Assembly (NCBI GenBank): GCA_948474755.1
Contig: CAOLHI010001315.1
Location: 62,001-126,000, forward strand
DNA length: 64,000 nt
Direction of reading: 5' to 3'
Origin: Ctenosaura bakeri
Taxonomy: Eukaryota; Chordata; Lepidosauria; Squamata; Iguanidae
Of this stretch, positions 27,501 through 32,879 are shown piece by piece (the stretch's first letter is position 1; each line of letters begins with the position of its first letter). The notes beneath the pieces were generated by a model, which saw nothing but the letters and a program-made list of their open reading frames with translations, made no database searches and was not told the DNA's origin. A program made the translations under genes and the position numbers.

Positions 27501-29290
27501 TCCCAATGGTATCCCTTCAGGAGAACAATGGAAGAGGAAGGAGGTAGTGTGATAAGTCCCCACCAAAGACACTGTTATCCTGAAGTAATTGCAATTTATT
27601 TGCCCCATGTGATAAATCTCCAGGACACTATAGAGCAGTGGCTGCAAACTGGAGGAAAGGAGATTCTACCTAAACCTTAGGAAGAACTTCCTGGTGGTCA
27701 GAGCTGTCCAGCAGTGGAATCTGCTGCTGCCTCCATGGAGTGTGGTGGAGTCTCCTTCTTTAGAGGGTTTTAAACAAAGCCTGGATGGCCATCCGTCAAA
27801 GTGAGTCTTTCGATTGTGTTCTCCTGCATGGCAGAATAGGGTTGGACTGGATTTGGCCCTGGAGGTATCTTCCAACTCGACAGTTCCGTGATTCTACGTA
27901 CTGATAAGAAGCTGGTACAGAACAGAGCCAGCGTTGTGTAGTGGCCCAGCACCTCCCGAAACTGCAAACTCCAGGATTCCAGAGGATGTTGAAAGTGGAA
28001 TCAAAGCGCTATAACAGTCTCGTGCGGAAATGGCCCACGTGTACTAACTTAGTATACTAAGTAAGTAAATACACTTAATAACTTCTCTATACTTAAGGAA
28101 GTGGTTGGTACAGGATTCTGGCTAACAACCCTAATCTAGCAAGAATTTTAAGAGCTAAGACATCTATTTTAGTTAGATTCACTATCTGATTCATTTTCTC
28201 CTATACTCAGTCTTGTCTTGTCTTTATTTTTTTATTTTACTTTCATAGAATCGTAGAGTTGGAAGAAACCATAAGAACCATCCAACCCCATTCTGCCATG
28301 CAGGAAGACACCATCAAAGCTTTACAAACCTCCAAAGGAGGAGACTCCACCACACACCATGGAGGCAGCAGCATATTCCACTGCTGAATTGCTCTGATCT
28401 TCAGAAGATTCATTCTAATGTTTAGGTGGGATCTCTTTTCCTGACGTCTGAAGCCATTGCTCCAGGTCCTAGTCTCTGAAGCAGCAGAAAACAAGTTAGC
28501 CCCATCTTCCATATGACATCCTTTCAGATACATAAAAATAGCTATCACATTACCTCTTAACCTTCTCTTCTATTTTAAAAAGGGATTCCCGGTGTTTTGA
28601 GATCTATTGGGAAGGCCCCTCTTTTCATCCAGACAGGTGCACCTCCAGGGGACCCAGGGCCTTCTCACAAGCAGCTTTCAGGATCCCTCTCTAGGGAGGC
28701 TCGCCTGGCACCCTCCTTGCTATCTTTTTGTAAGCAAGTAAAGCCCTTTTTCATTTCAGCATGCCTTTGTGGGCCAATTGCCCAGAGGGAAAGGACTTGT
28801 TGGCACGAGCTGTCTTGTCTAAACTTGTCCCTGCAATGGGTATGCTTTTGGATGGCTTTTAATGCTATTGATAGTTTAATTCTATTTGAACTTCTGCACA
28901 ATGGGAAATTTTAGCTGTATTTGTTTTTACTTTTGCAAACTGCCTTGAGTTCAAGGTTGGGGGGAAAGGATGGAAAATTATTGCTGCTATCATCATCGTC
29001 GTCTGCATCATCGTCATCCCAATTTCTTCCCATTGCATTTATCAAGAGAATTAGGAATAGCAAGAAATGCATCTCAAAAAAGGAACCAAACAAAATCCCC
29101 ATTCTTTCCTTAAAATTTGTCTGCAGAGTAACCAATAGAGGAAGTTGCATTCTTTTACCACTCCCTCGGCAAATATTTGGAGGTTCAGCCCTACCGGTGG
29201 GAATCAGTCTAATTGTTTCTGCGTACCCAGACCTTCTCTTACCTAGACTGCAAAGAAACTCAAGCCTGTGGGACGTTCTTCTCTGTCCTC
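1..29290 (-). CDS. Gene A: BPIFB-like (long PLUNC) secreted lipid-binding protein, spliced, 3' end beyond window
   Basis: Spliced minus-strand gene. Coding exons are 26827-26938, 23127-23292, 21815-21922, 19900-20055, 17994-18084, 17019-17070, 13265-13356, 10748-10927, 7073-7126, 4155-4304, 3665-3732, 1528-1573, 106-169 and 1-16 (partial). All have AG/GT borders and matching phases, giving about 451 residues without a stop. Visible parts are a signal peptide (1-20), a Gly-rich stretch (about 69-73), cysteines 167 (GNC) and 213 (LCP) that match the one conserved disulfide of the BPI N-terminal barrel, and C-terminal-domain segments ending at VGTFD (421-425). Family proteins are extracellular and bind lipids or bacterial endotoxin in mucosa, saliva or egg; the ligand here cannot be read from sequence. 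Usual length is 450-500 residues, so one or two exons are missing off the left edge. Which BPIFB orthologue this is remains open. Confidence 0.9.
106..169 (-). CDS. Gene A coding exon 13
   Basis: 64 bases, acceptor GTGTTTTCTTTCAG, donor GTAAGT. It encodes PLYLNSVLRRILSNTFVPHA followed by N, the helix before the last strands of the C-terminal domain. One base carries over. Confidence 0.83.
170..1527. other. Gene A intron 12 with a decayed M2 element
   Basis: About 806-1211 resembles the long M2 family inverted (GATGGGACCA..., catgatgtt-type motifs, end GTGGAAATGGCC at 1211), but no target duplication is left. A second MITE end (ATGCGGAAAGGGCC on the minus strand) lies near 197-215, next to exon 13. 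The rest is unrecognised. Confidence 0.4.
1528..1573 (-). CDS. Gene A coding exon 12
   Basis: 46 bases, acceptor TTGTTTTCTCCAG, donor GTAAGT. It encodes LHGVSLTHSVVGTFD. The SxVGxFDV motif is typical of BPIF C-terminal domains. Confidence 0.85.
1675..1789. mobile_element. M1 MITE, short copy
   Basis: Inverted repeat starting GGCCATTTCTGCACTAG and ending in the complement; the centre is reduced to about 20 bases. No clear 3-bp duplication. Confidence 0.8.
2717..2896. mobile_element. M1 MITE, full palindrome, TSD TAA
   Basis: Two arms of about 85 bases, nearly perfect complements, joined at GGCCAGTCGGCC. Flanked by TAA at 2714-2716 and 2897-2899. It lies beside a BovB-tailed SINE. Confidence 0.9.
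2900..3260 (+). repeat. Two tRNA-derived SINE pieces with BovB-like tail
   Basis: The SINE body appears in the order: box-B-like GGGTTCAAATCCC, then CACACTCTCTCAGCC, then an AGGAAGGTAA stretch. A second copy starts at about 3030 (GGTATAATGGTTGGAATGTTGG) and ends in degenerate AGTCAAAGCTGACCCAAAG. This is the Sauria-SINE layout. Confidence 0.6.
3665..3732 (-). CDS. Gene A coding exon 11
   Basis: 68 bases, acceptor CTTTTTATCCACAG, donor GTAAAA (weaker than the others). It encodes TAVSQADVSTDNMNLKFILR and LHG. Two bases carry over and join exon 12 in frame, which supports the call despite its small size. Confidence 0.8.
3902..4080 (-). mobile_element. CR1 LINE 3' fragment
   Basis: The characteristic 3' tail ATAGAATCATAGAATCATAG, then reverse-complement CR1 ORF2 sequence (FKYL, MFSL region). 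It is diverged and stops just before gene A exon 10. Confidence 0.7.
4155..4304 (-). CDS. Gene A coding exon 10 (C-terminal BPI domain strands)
   Basis: 150 bases, phase 0-0, acceptor GACCCTTGCAG, donor GTGAGT. Residues 338-387 contain SCSYGIPALSLAAGVVQLEQ and KNLLFFTIKM, the strand pattern of the C-terminal BPI fold. Confidence 0.87.
4848..5095 (+). repeat. Sauria-type SINE
   Basis: Starts GCATGGTGCAGTGGTTTGAG, with CACTTTCTCAGCCTCAGAGG in the middle and a tail of ACAAATAAGAAACAACTTGG... ending in AACAACAA. Confidence 0.75.
5220..5419. mobile_element. M1 MITE
   Basis: 200-base palindrome with both GGCCATTTCC ends. The flanks TAT and TGA do not match, so the duplication is lost or mutated. 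Confidence 0.85.
5730..5955 (+). repeat. Sauria-type SINE, partial
   Basis: GATGATTTGAACACTGGGCT, then CTCTCAACCTCAGAGGAAGG, and the BovB-like tail GGAAACAACTTGAAGGCTCA. Confidence 0.65.
5996..6175 (-). repeat. Sauria-type SINE, inverted
   Basis: Begins with the tail in reverse (GTTGTTGTTGTGTGACTTCA) and continues through CTGAGAGTGTGTGA towards the tRNA-like head. Confidence 0.65.
6350..6770. mobile_element. M2 element, TSD AAT
   Basis: 421 bases, ends GGCCCTTTCCGCAC and GTGCAGAAAGGGCC, flanked by AAT on both sides (6347-6349, 6771-6773). The interior is CpG-containing with an inverted GC-rich stem (about 6560-6660). No coding capacity. Confidence 0.85.
7073..7126 (-). CDS. Gene A coding exon 9
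   Basis: 54 bases (18 codons), phase 0-0, acceptor CTTCACAG, donor GTAAGT. It encodes VALIQQQMNSIPGFTMPA. A 54-base exon with the same phases occurs in gene B at 50271-50324. Confidence 0.82.
7647..8396. mobile_element. TA-flanked DNA transposon relic (Tc1/mariner, Tigger-like ends)
   Basis: The left end CAGGTTGAGCCTCTCTTATC and the inverted right end GAGGCTCAACCCA form terminal repeats directly flanked by TA (7645-7646 and 8397-8398). An M1 copy sits inside at 8106-8259. Confidence 0.65.
8106..8259. mobile_element. M1 MITE nested in the TA-flanked transposon
   Basis: Both ends present; flanks CTT and CTC differ by one base. Its position inside 7647-8396 makes it younger than that element. 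Confidence 0.85.
8722..8861. mobile_element. M1 MITE, TSD CAT
   Basis: 140-base copy whose centre has lost about 40 bases of one arm. CAT is repeated on both sides (8719-8721, 8862-8864). Confidence 0.88.
9463..10311 (+). mobile_element. Solo LTR, TSD CTGC
   Basis: Starts TGTTACTTCC, ends GGGGAACA, 849 bases, flanked by CTGC (9459-9462, 10312-10315). It contains a CCTATAAAAA promoter-like box near 9873 and AATAAAGAATTC-type polyadenylation signals near 10111, as expected for an LTR. No internal viral genes. Lies in gene A intron 8. Confidence 0.85.
10748..10927 (-). CDS. Gene A coding exon 8 (interdomain linker and start of C-terminal fold)
   Basis: 180 bases, phase 0 at both ends, acceptor CTTTCCTTTCCAG, donor GTGAGC. 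Residues 260-319 contain a Pro-rich linker (YVIPPVSAPLPDVPL), then NMLMSEHMLSSVVLAAM and INIDELQE. These match the central proline-rich sheet and the first helix of the C-terminal BPI domain. Confidence 0.88.
10973..11126. mobile_element. M1 MITE close to gene A exon 8
   Basis: Both terminal repeats are intact; flanks TGA/TCA differ in the middle base. It lies 45 bases upstream of the exon 8 acceptor on the transcribed strand, so its hairpin would form in the pre-mRNA close to the branch site. Confidence 0.85.
11176..11217. repeat. (ATC)n microsatellite
   Basis: About 14 uninterrupted ATC units. Confidence 0.95.
11440..11618. repeat. Old dispersed repeat, also seen near 18540-18660 and 33830-33990
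   Basis: The phrase pattern GAAGGCC...TCTC..GTTCCCACCAG / GAGAGAAGGGCCTC / AGATCTCA recurs at the other sites. The family is not identified. Confidence 0.4.
11619..12090 (+). mobile_element. L1 LINE ORF2 reverse-transcriptase fragment
   Basis: An A-rich open frame (from 11628) has RQGCPLSPILF at residues 18-28 and FADD (catalytic) at 59-62, then KTGLVINWAKSEIMLFN and YLGI, the L1 reverse transcriptase order. It is truncated at both ends; the reading frame runs on into unrelated sequence after about 12090. Confidence 0.85.
12503..12722 (+). repeat. tRNA-derived SINE with L2/CR1-like tail
   Basis: Head GCCCTGGTGGCACAGTGGTT (box A) and GAGTTCGATCC (box B), a body with GTAAACCGCTTAGA, and a tail AAGCGGTATAGAAATAAATA followed by (CTATTG)n. 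Distinct from the BovB-tailed family. Confidence 0.75.
13265..13356 (-). CDS. Gene A coding exon 7
   Basis: 92 bases, acceptor TTCTCCTCCAG, donor GTAAGT, ending in phase 0. Residues 230-259 end TIRLSPSTYTIQQDAMVIGY, a strand pair near the end of the N-terminal domain. Gene B's exon at 54256-54347 is also exactly 92 bases. Confidence 0.87.
13357..14545. other. Gene A intron 6 segment, mostly unrecognised
   Basis: Holds a short CR1 3' stub (ATAGAGTCATAGAGCTGAAA, 13501) and a 29-base direct repeat (TACCCCTGGCATGCCATCAA unit at 13814 and 13847). Nothing else recognised. Confidence 0.5.
14546..15254. mobile_element. TA-flanked DNA transposon relic (Tigger-like)
   Basis: The left end CAGTCAGAAATCCACATTCA and the inverted right end (minus strand CCGTCATCCCTCCACATT) are flanked by TA (14544-14545, 15255-15256). 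The interior near 15010-15200 is a T-rich LINE-like tail. A relative starts at about 20369. Confidence 0.6.
15735..15980. repeat. Old M1-like palindrome
   Basis: Two arms around CATGGAACCCTGGGATTTGT and ACAAACCCTAGGATCCCATA with the TAAAGTGG..ATC motif. More diverged than M1; ends not definable. Confidence 0.5.
16341..16519. mobile_element. M1 MITE, TSD CTA
   Basis: 179-base palindrome, CTA at 16338-16340 and 16520-16522. Confidence 0.9.
16523..16915 (+). repeat. Two tandem-like Sauria-type SINE copies
   Basis: Copies at 16523-16705 and 16728-16915. Each starts with GTGGTGTAGTGGTTTGAATG or similar and ends CACAACAACA. Both lack the middle BovB-adjacent segment (AGGAAGGCAAAGGCAA). Confidence 0.75.
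17019..17070 (-). CDS. Gene A coding exon 6 (second conserved cysteine)
   Basis: 52 bases, acceptor TTCTTCTTGCAG, donor GTGAGC. It encodes LCPLVNGVVKTVLDLLQ; Cys213 is the expected partner of Cys167. Gene B has MCP at the same position (56759-56819). Confidence 0.9.
17994..18084 (-). CDS. Gene A coding exon 5 (helical segment)
   Basis: 91 bases, acceptor CTTTGTTCCAG, donor GTGAGA, ending in phase 0. It encodes residues 182-211, a long amphipathic helix (PLLKAVNDLVRLVTNVLEKT) that packs beside the N-terminal barrel in this family. The gene B equivalent at 57913-57976 is 27 bases shorter. Confidence 0.88.
18500..18540. repeat. (ATC)n microsatellite
   Basis: About 13 ATC units ending in ATTATT. 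Confidence 0.95.
19206..19384. mobile_element. M1 MITE, TSD CTA
   Basis: Ends GAACACTTCCGCACG (mutated) and GTGCAGAAATGGCC; CTA on both sides (19203-19205, 19385-19387). Confidence 0.88.
19472..19752 (+). mobile_element. CR1 LINE 3' fragment
   Basis: Encodes the end of CR1 ORF2 (SNGFKF, HLNIRRNFL, LELFQQRLDDHL) and the 3' tail CTATGATTCTATGATTCTGTG. Confidence 0.85.
19900..20055 (-). CDS. Gene A coding exon 4 (first conserved cysteine)
   Basis: 156 bases, acceptor TTGTTTTTAG, donor GTGAGA. It encodes residues 130-180, including LHLKLYLDIQAGLQIF and LILGNC, which holds Cys167, the first half of the family disulfide. Gene B's counterpart at 59773-59919 has LVLKNC at the same place. Confidence 0.9.
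20369..21360. mobile_element. Tigger-like relic with a CR1 insertion
   Basis: The left end GAGTCAGCCCTCACATTCAC after TA matches the element at 14546. A CR1 fragment (20745-21095, + strand; SLEKRKLRGDM, AMFKYFKG-type) interrupts it. The right end is not clear (TCACAAATAATCAGACTCAT near 21340). Confidence 0.45.
20745..21095 (+). mobile_element. CR1 LINE 3' fragment
   Basis: SLEKRKLRGDMMATFKYFKG is in frame, followed by frameshifts, and a tail CTCTGTGATTCTGTGGTTCTG. Confidence 0.8.
21420..21610 (+). mobile_element. CR1 LINE 3' fragment, diverged
   Basis: TCCTTCTTTGGAGATCTTCA and ATTCCTTCATGACAGGGGAT follow the CR1 order; it ends CCCATTCTCTCATTCTATGG. It lies about 200 bases from gene A exon 3. 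Confidence 0.6.
21815..21922 (-). CDS. Gene A coding exon 3 (BPI fold strands)
   Basis: 108 bases, acceptor TATGAACAG, donor GTGAGT. Residues 94-128 begin LKIKNVELLKFDIRF and end PADVEIELRL, the alternating hydrophobic pattern of the first long strands of the BPI N-terminal barrel. Gene B has a 105-base counterpart at 61922-62026 with the same phases. Confidence 0.88.
22000..23126. other. Gene A intron 2 segment without recognised features
   Basis: Contains an A/T-rich run (22020-22060), a short (CA)n at 22450-22466 and a possible weak CR1 trace near 22830-22870 (TTTAGCCTGAAGAAGAGG). No exon signals in either strand that I trust. Confidence 0.5.
23127..23292 (-). CDS. Gene A coding exon 2 (Gly-rich N-terminal segment)
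   Basis: 166 bases, acceptor GCTTTCAG, donor GTGAGC. It encodes residues 38-92: an amphipathic stretch (RLDSQAIKGRIQNLPLQDTL), five consecutive glycines, then GFLGGLPLVGNVVNNLLGN. A Gly/Leu-rich segment after the signal peptide is characteristic of PLUNC proteins. Two bases carry over to exon 3. Confidence 0.88.
23860..24035. repeat. Old M1-like palindrome
   Basis: Arms GCAGAATCCTGGGATTTGTC and AAATCCCAGGATCCTGTGGG about 80 bases apart. Ends too diverged to place. Confidence 0.5.
24262..24775. mobile_element. M2 element, TSD AAA
   Basis: 514 bases with ends GGCCATTTCCGCATGACG and GTGTGGAAATGGCC; AAA on both sides (24259-24261, 24776-24778). It contains a piece (24465-24540) shared with repeats at 25260-25400 and 55880-56000. 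Confidence 0.85.
24795..25567. mobile_element. Element bounded by inverted repeats, possibly Penelope-like
   Basis: About 75-base inverted repeats: GATGATTTTATTCTTCCAAT at 24799 and its complement near 25550. They contain the CTTCTTCAG..GCTGAT motif seen in Penelope-like terminal regions (family assignment is tentative). The right end is cut by the solo LTR at 25570. Confidence 0.45.
25180..25490 (+). repeat. Dispersed repeat, inverted copy at 55795-56165
   Basis: The segments CCAATCCAATCTATATTCAG, AACATACAGAGGTTGGGTTC, GCCTCGTCTCAGTAGCAACC and ACTCACAAACTTTG reappear in reverse order and orientation at 55795-56165. No known family is claimed; it has some M1-like core (CCCCAGGATTCCATAG). Confidence 0.55.
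25570..26545 (+). mobile_element. Solo LTR, imperfect TSD CTTC/CTCC
   Basis: 976 bases from TGTTATCACGG to GGGTAACA; CTATAAAAAG box near 26005 and CCAATAAAACTG near 26342. Flanks differ by one base (25566-25569, 26546-26549). It lies in gene A intron 1, only 282 bases from the start exon. Confidence 0.85.
26827..26953 (-). CDS. Gene A exon with start codon and signal peptide
   Basis: The ATG is at 26938-26936, 15 bases after a good acceptor (TTTCTCCACAG), so the exon has a short 5' leader. It encodes residues 1-37: a typical signal peptide (MRPAVVLALLFGLLAQ, then KSQG) followed by a polar mature N-terminus. The donor is T/GTAAGT. It leaves one base, which completes a Leu codon with the next exon. 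Confidence 0.88.
27153..27334. mobile_element. M1 MITE, TSD TTG
   Basis: 182-base, almost perfect palindrome; TTG on both sides (27150-27152, 27335-27337). Confidence 0.88.
27336..27622. mobile_element. MITE with GATTTATCACA ends
   Basis: About 35-40-base inverted ends: GGTGATTTATCACACAAGG on the left and CCCCATGTGATAAATC on the right. Unrelated to M1. It is the second piece that interrupts the CR1 copy. Confidence 0.55.
27951..28035. mobile_element. M1 MITE, right half only
   Basis: CTCCCGAAACTGCAAACTCC to GTGCGGAAATGGCC; left arm missing. Confidence 0.8.
28243..28590 (-). mobile_element. CR1 LINE 3' fragment
   Basis: Begins ATAGAATCGTAGAGTTGGAA on the plus strand and reads backwards through the CR1 ORF2 end (MIAIFMYLKGCHMEDG on the minus strand). 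Confidence 0.85.
28595..29020 (+). repeat. Unclassified LINE-like 3' region with (ATC)n
   Basis: TTGCAAACTGCCTTGAGTTC resembles the 3' ends of L2/CR1-group elements, followed by ATCATCGTCGTC. It lies just upstream, in genomic order, of the gene A leader exon. Confidence 0.35.
29243..29290 (-). other. Probable 5' untranslated first exon of gene A
   Basis: A leader between the TATA box and a consensus donor at 29242-29237 (GTAAGA on the minus strand). It would splice to the acceptor TTTCTCCACAG just before 26953. It has no ATG in the gene A frame. The 5' end is estimated from TATA spacing and is not seen directly. Confidence 0.5.
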
Positions 29291-29313
29291 CTTGTGAAAT
29301 CTGGTTAATGGCC

Positions 29314-29321
29314 CTTATATA
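29314..29321 (-). promoter_or_regulatory. TATA box of gene A
   Basis: The minus strand reads TATATAAG followed by GGCC. About 25-30 bases downstream (near 29290) a transcription start would open a short leader exon ending in a strong donor (TAG/GTAAGAG) at 29243. It lies 2.3 kb upstream of the first coding exon of gene A, in the same orientation. Assignment is by position and motif only. Confidence 0.6.
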
Positions 29322-30320
29322 CACCACCGAGGAGGAAAAACAAAGGCCTATGTAAGAGCTACCACTGTTAAATAACAACCAAATATTTGTATATTAAATC
29401 CTCCCAATTAAACAAATATTGATCATCCCAACAGGGCGGTCACGTTCGAAAGCATGTTCCAAACCAGGATTGGAGTCGAGGTCCTCTGTCATCGTTGAAG
29501 GCTTAGCTGAAATCTATCCTGTAACAGATGTTAAGTCCCTGTTGGCCCACGTTTGTGTGAACTTTGTAGAACGTGGCACCAGGACCTCAGGGCCACCTCC
29601 CCAGTTCTAGAAAGAGCTGGGCATAAGTGCATTTTTGGATTAAAAAATGCAGAACCCCTCTGGCATGTGCTGAGGAATTCTAAGAAAGTAATTGAAAGAA
29701 AGCAACTCTTCCAAGGTCTTGCAAAACCCAACAGCCAAGATCCACTGCAACTTGGGTATCCAAGACCAGTGGCACTGATATTTTTTCCTCCCTTCTAACT
29801 GCTTCCAAGCAAAGAAGAGTTCTTTCTAAAGCACAGTTGAAAGTTCCTGCTGACCTCAGCACGTCTTAAGGGTCATTTTAGGAGCATCCCTCATCAAATA
29901 AAGAAGCTGAGTCTCTGTCAACTTCCCCTTTATCCATTTTGTGCAGTTTGGGTAATGGCACTTGTATGACTCTTAAACCAAGGATTAAGATGCTCCAATG
30001 GCACTTAAACTAAGGATTAAGATGCCCCTGGGGAGGTGGTACTAAAATATACACTCATGTATAACTGTTCTATAGACATCTACAGGAAGAATTACGCATT
30101 CCAATTATTCATTTCTACCATAGGAGGTTCATCTTATGAATATGTATCTTTTCTCCTTAAGGAGAAAAAAAGGGAAAGCAAGCATACTTGCAAAATTTTT
30201 GGTAAATGCTGTTGGTGTCTTAGGTATATAGGAACTCCTCTAAGGAAGACCATGGGCGTTTTTGCCTAATGTGGGCAAATGCCATTCAGTTAAAAGATGT
30301 GGAGGCATCGTTGCTCATGG

Positions 30321-30888
30321 CATGAATCCATTGCACATGGATGTGGAGGCACTGTTGGGTGCTTATCCAGTTGCACATCTTTTGTCGTGGTTCACAGTGC
30401 GCCATTCAGCACAAAGGGCCATTTCTGCACTAGCCTGTTATAGTGCTATTATTCCACTTTCCCATGAATCCATTGCACATGGATGTGCAGGCACTGTTGG
30501 GTGCTTATCCAATTGCACATCTTTTGTTGTGGTTCACAGTGTGCCATTCAGCACAAAGGGCCATTTCTGCACTAGCCTGTTATAGTGCTTTTTATTCCAC
30601 TTTCCCATGAATCCATTGCACATGGATGTGCAGGCACTGTTGGGTGCTTATCCAGTTGCACATCTTTTGTCGTGGTTCACAGTGTGCCATTCAGCACAAA
30701 GGGCCATTTCTGCACTAGCCTGTTATAGTGCTATTATTCCACTTTCCCATGAATCCATTGCACATGGATGGGCAGGCACTGTTGGGTGCTTATCCAGTTG
30801 CACATCTTTTGTCGTGGTTCACAATGCGCCATTCAGCACAAAGGGCCATTTCTGCAGTAGCCTGTTATAGTGCTATTATTCCACTTTC
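30321..30888 (+). repeat. Tandem array of four ~142-bp units, each with an M1 left arm
   Basis: Units start at 30321, 30463, 30606 and 30748 with CATGAATCCATTGCACATGG (spacing 142, 143, 142). Each ends in GGGCCATTTCTGCACTAG...CCACTTT, the first ~48 bases of M1. Units differ at few positions. The fourth runs into a complete M1 copy. Confidence 0.9.
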
Positions 30889-31037
30889 AAAATCCTATGG
30901 AATCCTGGGATTTGCTGTTTAGGAAGGGGCCTTTGAGGATGGCCTTTGAGGTCCCTCCCTAAACTACAAACCCCAGGATTCCACAGGAGGTTGAAAGTGG
31001 AATAATAGCACTATAACAGTCTAGTGCAGAAACAGCC
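30844..31037. mobile_element. M1 MITE, TSD AAG, at the end of the tandem array
   Basis: Complete palindrome from GGCCATTTCTGCAGTAG to TGCAGAAACAGCC with AAG on both sides (30841-30843, 31038-31040). Its left arm is also the last part of tandem unit 4. Confidence 0.88.
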
Positions 31038-31515
31038 AAGATTCTCTAGTAACTCCCTGCTGAGATCTAGGCTACACAACCCCAATAAGAATCTCACCCT
31101 GGACTAATATGCTACCCTGAATCTTCATTTTTTGCTTAAATAAAAATTCTATGGGACAGTTTTTATAGTATTCAATGACACAACCATCTTGGTCTGTTTC
31201 ATCATGAAAAGATATAGCAATCCTCTTCTGAAGAAATTCCTAGCATGAGCTTTCATAGACTCCAGTTCACTTCTCCAGATGCACTACCAATTTTACTTTG
31301 CCCTGTTTTAGATGTGGCGTTTCTTGCAGTTGAATTTTGGCATGGCAGTTTTATTGCTTGTGGTTCTGTATGATGCACTGTTTGCAGTTTTATAGCAGAT
31401 ATGAAAAATATATATATGTGACTTGACTAGGGTTGGCTGTGGTGCCAAGAATCTCAATCTGGAGAGTGTCTTTGCCCTTCAGAGTAGGTTTGTAGGGTGT
31501 TTGGGAGGGTAGTAA

Positions 31516-32376
31516 TGTTACCTTGTATGTTGGGGGTCCCGGGGTCCCAAATAACCAAATAAAAACACAAATTGGGGGAATTTAGCTGGAGCACTCGCTT
31601 GGCTAAACAAGAGGTAGGGTAACTTTAGCAAGGATCTTTAACCCTATGTATACAGCGTCAGGTCAGAGAGCAGCTAGACAAGGTTTTCAAAGTAACAAAC
31701 AATATTTTATTAAAGACAAGAAACACGCACAACAAGACATAAACTAACTAACTGAGAAATAGAAATGGGGAGTTTTTCGGGATAGGCAATACGACACCTG
31801 GTCTCGTAGTCCTGGAGAGAAGAGGGGTTCCGGGGAAGAAAGCTCAGCAGGGGTCACTGAGGGGAGTTCCCTTAGACAACTGGCAGCAAGGCGGGATGGA
31901 AGTCCAAAGTAGTCCGAAGACGTCCCAAAAGTGGGGACCTTTTATAGGGTGGAGTTTACCTACAGGCTATGCTATGCTCGGTGAGAACAAAGGAAATTTG
32001 GAGTTGGACAAAGGAGTTGGAAAAGGTCAGGTTTTGCATGATGGGCTTAGCTCTTAATGACAATAGCGTGGCCAGTTCGCTAATAGCCCAACATAAAGAA
32101 ATGGTTTGGCTCTTGGCTGTGTGGCTTTGTGTGTGCATGCCGAGCCGAGCCGGTTTGCAGGGAGGTTTTTCCCTAAAGCATCGGAGAGGCTTAAGTTGCC
32201 TCTCTGAATGGGGTTTTGGAATGTACAACCATTAATGGCCGCACCTGTACATGCTTGTCCAGGGGACCTCTGCAAACACGTGGAGTAGGGTGGCAGAGAA
32301 AGGTCAAGCAAAGGCCAAATTATTTGATATCAAAAGGATATCTAGTGCTCTCACCAGACATATAACCATGATAACA
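31516..32376 (-). mobile_element. Solo LTR, minus orientation, TSD GTAA
   Basis: 861 bases, TGTTACCTTGTATGTTGGGG to CCATGATAACA on the plus strand; GTAA on both sides (31512-31515, 32377-32380). The pre-insertion site survives at 36771-36790. Confidence 0.9.
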
Positions 32377-32641
32377 GTAAGAAGGAGAGAGAGAGCAAGC
32401 ATGGTGTAGAGGTTTGAGCATCGCGCAATGAACCAGGAGACCAATGTCTTTGGCATGCATGTTGCATTCCTGTCTGTAGGATTCAACTATCACTTTGGAA
32501 CATTCATTGGTCCTAGTTAGAATTCCCAGATCTCAGGACCAGGAGAGGAATCTGAATGTGAGAGCGTTGCCTTTAAAATGAGAGAGACAGACTGAGGGGG
32601 TGGGGAGAGAGAAAGAGAAAGATGGAAGACAGATACACAGA

Positions 32642-32759
32642 GGCCATTTCTGCACTAGGACAGTGCCATAACGCCTCTCCCTAAACTGCAAACCCTAGGA
32701 TTCCATAGGATGTTGAAAGTGGAATAATAGCACTATAACTGGCTAGTGCGGAAATGGCC
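32642..32759. mobile_element. M1 MITE, internally deleted, TSD AGA
   Basis: 118-base copy with both ends; AGA at 32639-32641 and 32760-32762. A sister copy is at 37048-37162. Confidence 0.88.
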
Positions 32760-32879
32760 AGATACACGGATATGTTACCGTGTGCTCTTAGTCCTTTACT
32801 GGAACGGACCTCTTTGGAACAGCTATTGTTTTCCTTTGGACTACAACTTCTTTTTTTAAAAAAATTGTCTCTCAGAGAT

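Larger units (their letters stand above)
27065..27900 (+). mobile_element. CR1 LINE fragment split by two DNA elements
   Basis: CR1 reads 27065-27150 (ends CTGCTCCAGAGACT) and resumes near 27620 (AGGACACTATAGAGCAGTGG), ending at 27900 with GTGATTCTACG. The interruption is made of an M1 copy and a second inverted-repeat element. Confidence 0.75.

Noticed and set aside
28921..29355. 144-codon plus-strand frame
   Set aside because: It covers an (ATC)n tract and is antisense to the gene A leader exon and TATA box; no domain.
30262..30922. Repeated open frames with a periodic peptide, and a possible CRISPR-like array
   Set aside because: The units are 142-143 bases (not a multiple of three) and contain a MITE arm; there are no short repeats with unique spacers, and the DNA is vertebrate.
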